64,000 nucleotides of DNA from Jejuia sp040720935. GTDB lineage: Bacteria; Bacteroidota; Bacteroidia; Flavobacteriales; Flavobacteriaceae. The stretch covers positions 1-64,000 of the forward strand of contig NZ_JBFDAE010000016.1 of NCBI RefSeq assembly GCF_040720935.1, written 5' to 3'. Position numbers and translations under genes: made by a program. Of the stretch, positions 60,530 through 64,000 are shown piece after piece (the first letter of the stretch is position 1; every line of letters starts with the position of its first letter). The notes under the pieces are model-generated. The model ran no database searches. It saw only the letters and a list, made by a program, of their open reading frames with translations, and was not told where the DNA came from.

Positions 60530-60664
60530 TCATCTATAAAAAATTAGTCATACAACACGGAATTTTCGATTACTAGAGAATCGGAAAAGATTGGTCGATG
60601 AATAGTGGAAGTGCGTATTTTTACCGATGAATAACACAAAAAATGCATTTCATCTATAAAAAAT
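60530..60664. promoter_or_regulatory. Paired 15-base direct repeats upstream of the small exported protein gene
   Basis: TCATCTATAAAAAAT occurs at 60530-60544 and again at 60650-60664, exactly 120 bases apart. Between them are two CGATGAATA copies (60596-60604 and 60625-60633) and a dyad around TTTTCGATT / AATCGGAAAA. The 327-base gap holds no gene. These look like binding sites for a regulator of one or both divergent genes. Confidence 0.5.
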
Positions 60665-60776
60665 ATTTTTTCAAAGGAAAAAAGAGGTTCTATATTTTAG
60701 AAAATCATCAGAAAACCGCTAAAATTTTTCAACATATTTAAAGATGAAATTCAGGCAACTTTTAGGCTTTAGGTAG

Positions 60777-60784
60777 TATATTTG
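60777..60784 (+). promoter_or_regulatory. Putative -7 element of dapD
   Basis: TATATTTG matches the TAnnTTTG consensus, 18 bases before the ATG at 60803. No clear TTG at -33. Confidence 0.5.
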
Positions 60785-60802
60785 CCCAAAATAATATTAC
60801 TG

Positions 60803-61618
60803 ATGACAGATTTACAACAAATTATAGAAAGTGCTTGGGATAACCGGGATCATTTAAAGGAAAGCAAAACAAAAGAGGCTATTAGAAAAGTAGTTGACCT
60901 ATTAGATAAGGGCGAATTACGTGTGGCACAACCTATTGAAGGCGGATGGCAAGTTAATGAATGGATAAAGAAAGCGGTTGTACTTTATTTTCCAATTCAA
61001 AAAATGGAAACTTTGGAAGCTGGTATTTTTGAATACCATGACAAAATTCCATTAAAACGAAATTTTGCAGAAAGAGGGATTCGTGTGGTGCCAAATGCTG
61101 TTGCGAGACATGGTGCTTATATTTCTGCTGGTACTATATTAATGCCAAGTTATGTAAATATTGGTGCTTATGTAGATGAAGGCACTATGGTGGATACTTG
61201 GGCCACGGTTGGTAGTTGTGCGCAAATTGGCAAAAATGTACACCTATCTGGTGGTGTTGGTATTGGTGGTGTTTTAGAGCCATTACAAGCTGCCCCAGTA
61301 ATTATAGAAGACAATGCATTTATAGGCTCACGTTGTATCGTGGTTGAAGGTGTAAAAGTAGAAACTGAAGCTGTTTTAGGTGCTGGTGTGGTATTGACCA
61401 TGAGCACTAAGATAATCGATGTTACTGGTGATGAACCAATTCAATACAAAGGTATTGTGCCTGCTCGTTCTGTGGTAATCCCAGGAAGTTATGCCAAAGA
61501 ATTCCCTTCAGGAAGTTATAATGTACCTTGTGCGTTGATTATCGGCAAACGTAAGGAAAGCACCAATAAAAAGACCTCCTTAAATGATGCACTTCGTGAA
61601 CATAGCGTAGCGGTGTAA
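60803..61618 (+). CDS. dapD: 2,3,4,5-tetrahydropyridine-2,6-dicarboxylate N-succinyltransferase
   Basis: Acyltransferase of the succinylase branch of lysine and meso-diaminopimelate synthesis. Seen: the helical start LQQIIESAWDNRDHLKE, VNEWIKKAVVLYFPIQKM, and a left-handed beta-helix of hexapeptide repeats (SYVNIGAYVDEGTMVDTWAT, HLSGGVGIGGVLEPLQAAPV, NAFIGSRCIVVEGVKVETEA). The C-terminus is VIIGKRKESTNKK. Length 271 residues is normal. The start is ATG at 60803, since the upstream TTG frame adds residues without family match. dapB is also in the window. Confidence 0.97.
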   Translation: MTDLQQIIESAWDNRDHLKESKTKEAIRKVVDLLDKGELRVAQPIEGGWQVNEWIKKAVVLYFPIQKMETLEAGIFEYHDKIPLKRNFAERGIRVVPNAVARHGAYISAGTILMPSYVNIGAYVDEGTMVDTWATVGSCAQIGKNVHLSGGVGIGGVLEPLQAAPVIIEDNAFIGSRCIVVEGVKVETEAVLGAGVVLTMSTKIIDVTGDEPIQYKGIVPARSVVIPGSYAKEFPSGSYNVPCALIIGKRKESTNKKTSLNDALREHSVAV

Positions 61619-61645
61619 ACTCAAAGTTTAAAAATTTCAATACCT

Positions 61646-61690
61646 AAATTCCAAATTCCAATCATTTTAAATTGGAATTTGGAATTTTTT
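61646..61690 (+). terminator. Terminator after dapD
   Basis: A 17-bp perfect stem (AAATTCCAAATTCCAAT paired with ATTGGAATTTGGAATTT) around an 8-base loop, followed by a T run. It is long and A/T-rich. It also argues for the later start (61711) of the next gene. Confidence 0.9.
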
Positions 61691-61710
61691 GTTTGTACTT
61701 TGAATGGTCT

Positions 61711-62772
61711 ATGAAGATTTTAGTAATACAACAAAAAATGATTGGCGATGTGCTTACAAGCAGTATTCTGTTTGAAGCATTACGCGCTGAATATCCTGAT
61801 GCGAAATTGCATTATTTGGTTAATTCACACACCTACCCAGTTGTAGAACACCATCCTTTTATAGATGAATTTAAATTCTTTACTCCAGAGATAGAAAAGA
61901 GCAAAAGGTTGTTTTATTCATTTTTAAAGCACATCCGAGAGGAAAAATATGATGTTGTAGTTGATGTGTATTCTAATTACTCCAGTAATCTAATTACTTT
62001 TTTTTCTGGAGCTGAAACAAAAATTTCAAAATACAAATGGTATAGTTCTTTTATTTACACACATACCTTAAAAGAAAGTAAAACTCCAAAAACAAATGCA
62101 GGTTTAGCTATTGAAAACAGATTAAAACTTTTAAAACCAATCTGTAATACTGATTTTTCTCCTATTAAACCGAAAATTTATTTAACACCAGCAGAAATCG
62201 ATACTGCTAAAAAATTGCTTACCAATTTCAAAACTGATGGATCCGAACCATTATTTATGATAAGTGTTTTAGGAAGTGGCCCAACAAAAACATATCCATT
62301 ACAATATATGGCACAATTGATTGATGTTATTGTCTCTCAAACTAAAGGCTACATTTTGTTCAATTATATGCCTAGCCAAAAAGAAGATGTAAAGCAACTG
62401 ATGGAATACTGTGCTGATGCAACCAAAAAGCAGATACATTTTAACGTTTTTGGAAAAAGTCTCAGGGAATTTATCGCCATAACAAAACATTGCACGGCAT
62501 TAATAGGAAATGAAGGCGGTGCTATTAATATGGCAAAAGCTATTGATAAACCTACCTTTGCCATTTTTTCCCCATGGATTTTAAAGGAAGCCTGGAATAT
62601 GTTCGATGACGGACATAAAAACGATTCCATTCATTTAAAAGATGTAAAACCTGAACTTTATGAAGACAAAGATTTAAAATCGGTCAAGCAGGACCATTCT
62701 AAATACTATCATGAATTTACGCCTGAATTAATTATTCCGAAATTAAAAACCTTCTTAAAAGCTATTTTATAA
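61711..62772 (+). CDS. Glycosyltransferase family 9 (heptosyltransferase-like)
   Basis: Predicted lipopolysaccharide-core type glycosyltransferase using a nucleotide-activated heptose or hexose. Seen: the N-terminal domain start MKILVIQQKMIGDVLTSSIL, with the aspartate of the GDVL motif, and LHYLVNSHTYPVVEHHPFID. A C-terminal nucleotide-binding domain has MISVLGSGPTKTYPLQYM and CTALIGNEGGAINMAKAID, where GNEGG is the usual binding loop. FAIFSPWILKEAW follows. Length 353 residues. The start is ATG at 61711. The gene is convergent with the next one and overlaps it by 11 bases. It begins a glycosyltransferase cluster that continues past the window. Confidence 0.9.
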   Translation: MKILVIQQKMIGDVLTSSILFEALRAEYPDAKLHYLVNSHTYPVVEHHPFIDEFKFFTPEIEKSKRLFYSFLKHIREEKYDVVVDVYSNYSSNLITFFSGAETKISKYKWYSSFIYTHTLKESKTPKTNAGLAIENRLKLLKPICNTDFSPIKPKIYLTPAEIDTAKKLLTNFKTDGSEPLFMISVLGSGPTKTYPLQYMAQLIDVIVSQTKGYILFNYMPSQKEDVKQLMEYCADATKKQIHFNVFGKSLREFIAITKHCTALIGNEGGAINMAKAIDKPTFAIFSPWILKEAWNMFDDGHKNDSIHLKDVKPELYEDKDLKSVKQDHSKYYHEFTPELIIPKLKTFLKAIL

Positions 62773-63580
62773 TGCCGTAAGGTGTTCTTTTAACATTATC
62801 TTTTTTAGTAACCTCACGTATCTTTTTGTTTTTCTCTATCATTTCTGGTGTCACATAACCTCGTTTATGATCTAAATGCAGGCAAATAGCAGAATATCGA
62901 ATCTGTTTCGCTTCAATGCCAGCATTAAATAAACGCTCGCCCATTTCTCTATCTTCGCCACCGTATTGCATCCGCTCATCATAACCGTTTACTGCAATAA
63001 TGTCTGATTTATAACCTGAAGCATTATGCCCGTTCCAAGTGGCTGTTGTTGGTGTGAATTTATTGAGCAGTTTTTCTTTTAAACCTTTTGAAGTGATTTT
63101 ATTATTTTTAAATGAAGATTTTAGTCCATGTTCTTTCAACCAATTAATGTTGAAGCAATTTTGGGTTTCAATATCTTCTTTTGTGATTAATTGACTTATA
63201 GACATTGGCAATTTAAAATAACCTCCAGATAAAAAATAACCCGCTTCTCTCCTATTCATATGAACTTCCAAAAAATCTTTTCGGGCAATGCAATCGCCAT
63301 CGGTATAGACCAAATAGCTGCCTTTGCTGGCAACGGTCGCCTTATTTAAAATGATTGTTTTTTGAAACCCATTGTCTTCATGCCAAATATGTTGGATGGG
63401 ATAGTCCACCTTAGATTTCATGGTTGCAATTAAGGTTTTGGTCTCCTTGCGTGAACCATCATCGGCAATAACAACCTCAAAATTTTTATAGGTTTGGCAG
63501 TTATAACTGCACAGTACTTTTTCTAACCACGCCGGGTTATTATAGGTGCTAATAATTACTGAAACTTCAATTGTCTTCAT
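62762..63580 (-). CDS. Glycosyltransferase family 2 with galactosyltransferase-type C-terminus
   Basis: Inverting GT-A glycosyltransferase of 272 residues. Seen: VSVIISTYNNPAWLEKVL at the start, FEVVIADDGSRKETKTLI, the donor-binding YLVYTDGDCIARKDFLEVH with the DGD metal motif, and WNGHNASGYKSDIIAVNGYD. YGGEDREMGERLFNAGIEA follows, with the GGED acidic motif characteristic of the glyco-transf_7C type C-terminal region. The start is ATG at 63580, giving a clean GT2 N-terminus. It is divergent from the next gene (44 bases). Probably acts in lipopolysaccharide or capsule synthesis; the sugar transferred is unknown. Confidence 0.9.
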   Translation of the reverse strand: MKTIEVSVIISTYNNPAWLEKVLCSYNCQTYKNFEVVIADDGSRKETKTLIATMKSKVDYPIQHIWHEDNGFQKTIILNKATVASKGSYLVYTDGDCIARKDFLEVHMNRREAGYFLSGGYFKLPMSISQLITKEDIETQNCFNINWLKEHGLKSSFKNNKITSKGLKEKLLNKFTPTTATWNGHNASGYKSDIIAVNGYDERMQYGGEDREMGERLFNAGIEAKQIRYSAICLHLDHKRGYVTPEMIEKNKKIREVTKKDNVKRTPYGIIK

Positions 63581-63624
63581 TGCTTCAAAAATAACTATTT
63601 TTACCAAAATTATTGAATCTTAGC

Positions 63625-64000
63625 ATGATTAAACTATCAGGAGTTATCATAACTTTTAATGAGGAAAAAAATATTGAAAAATGTTTAAAGTCTCTTGTAG
63701 ATATTGTTGATGAAATAGTTGTGGTAGATTCTTTTTCAACCGATAGTACAAAATCCATTTGCACTTCGTATAATGTGATATTTATAGAGCAAAAATTTTT
63801 GGGATATATAGAACAAAAAAACTTTGCGTTAACGCAAGCAACTTACAACCACGTAGTATCTTTAGATGGCGATGAAGCACTTTCCGAAGCATTGCAAGAT
63901 GCTATTTTGAAGTTAAAATCCAATTGGAAATACGATGGCTATTTCTGCAACAGGTTTAATAATTTTTGCGGACAATGGATAAAATATTCCGATTGGTATC
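63625..64000 (+). CDS. Glycosyltransferase family 2 (KdtX/WaaE-like), truncated by the window end
   Basis: The first 125 residues of a GT2 enzyme are visible. Seen: LSGVIITFNEEKNIEKCL at the start, EIVVVDSFSTDSTKSIC, FLGYIEQKNFALTQATY and the acidic DGDE in VVSLDGDEALSEAL, all in the pattern of lipopolysaccharide-core enzymes of the WaaE/KdtX type (usually LDADE at the last motif). The gene continues past base 64000. Together with the two preceding genes it belongs to a surface-polysaccharide cluster. Confidence 0.88.
   Translation, partial: MIKLSGVIITFNEEKNIEKCLKSLVDIVDEIVVVDSFSTDSTKSICTSYNVIFIEQKFLGYIEQKNFALTQATYNHVVSLDGDEALSEALQDAILKLKSNWKYDGYFCNRFNNFCGQWIKYSDWY

Overview
The window reads as chromosomal DNA of a Bacteroidota bacterium, most likely a marine member of the Flavobacteriaceae. 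Supporting signs are the low G+C content, SusC/SusD-type outer-membrane pairs, many lipoproteins with short Bacteroidota-style lipoboxes, TAnnTTTG-type -7 promoter elements, a long flavobacterial-type LepB, DUF5683/DUF5606/DUF6122/DUF368 genes, and the gene order parA-parB-DUF5683-dapB-lepB-wbqC.

Layout. (1) 0.2-14.2 kb is an accessory utilisation locus on the minus strand. It encodes an M14 peptidase lipoprotein, SusC, SusD and a SusE-like lipoprotein. After a strong internal hairpin come a DapB-fold amino-acid dehydrogenase, a second M14 peptidase lipoprotein, a D-aminoacylase lipoprotein and a glutamate-racemase-like lipoprotein. A divergent MocR/GabR-type regulator stands at the head, with ATACCA boxes in the intergenic gap. 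The simplest reading is a peptide-uptake system for D-amino-acid-containing peptides, possibly muropeptides. (2) 14.4-15.4 kb is the oddest part: an intact tRNA-Pro(UGG) sits at the end of a tandem array in which broken tRNA-Pro copies alternate with GIY-YIG nuclease ORFs, studded with small hairpins sharing an ACGCCTnA(A)GCGT core. A 100-N assembly gap falls exactly on a repeat unit. (3) 15.4-22.8 kb holds a PQQ-type sugar dehydrogenase/cytochrome c pair, uridine kinase, a DivIC-like protein and methylmalonyl-CoA mutase mutA/mutB. Both mutase genes carry in-frame insertions that look like dispersed repeats. (4) 22.9-24.4 kb is a small accessory islet: a decayed parDE toxin-antitoxin pair followed by an apparently intact two-gene module with a possible ADP-ribosyltransferase-fold toxin.

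(5) 24.6-38.9 kb is mostly housekeeping: M16 peptidase, parAB, dapB, lepB, wbqC, glyA, fumarylacetoacetase and chorismate synthase. (6) 38.9-39.8 kb is a degenerate tandem repeat block. (7) 39.8-56.4 kb carries a YdiJ-like FAD/Fe-S dehydrogenase, a Gfo/Idh oxidoreductase with two ThuA-domain lipoproteins, an OstA-like protein fused to an extra C-terminal domain, a class III aminotransferase, a TPR protein, tandem DUF368 proteins, aroE and DUF349. (8) 56.5-64 kb holds an anti-sigma-like lipoprotein, a Crp/Fnr regulator, def, ruvX, repeats, dapD and the start of a glycosyltransferase cluster.

The most promising candidates for something undescribed are the tRNA-Pro/GIY-YIG/hairpin array and the D-amino-acid peptide locus. 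The ART-like two-gene module and the repeat insertions inside mutA and mutB come next. All function calls rest on reading motifs by eye; no search or alignment program was run.
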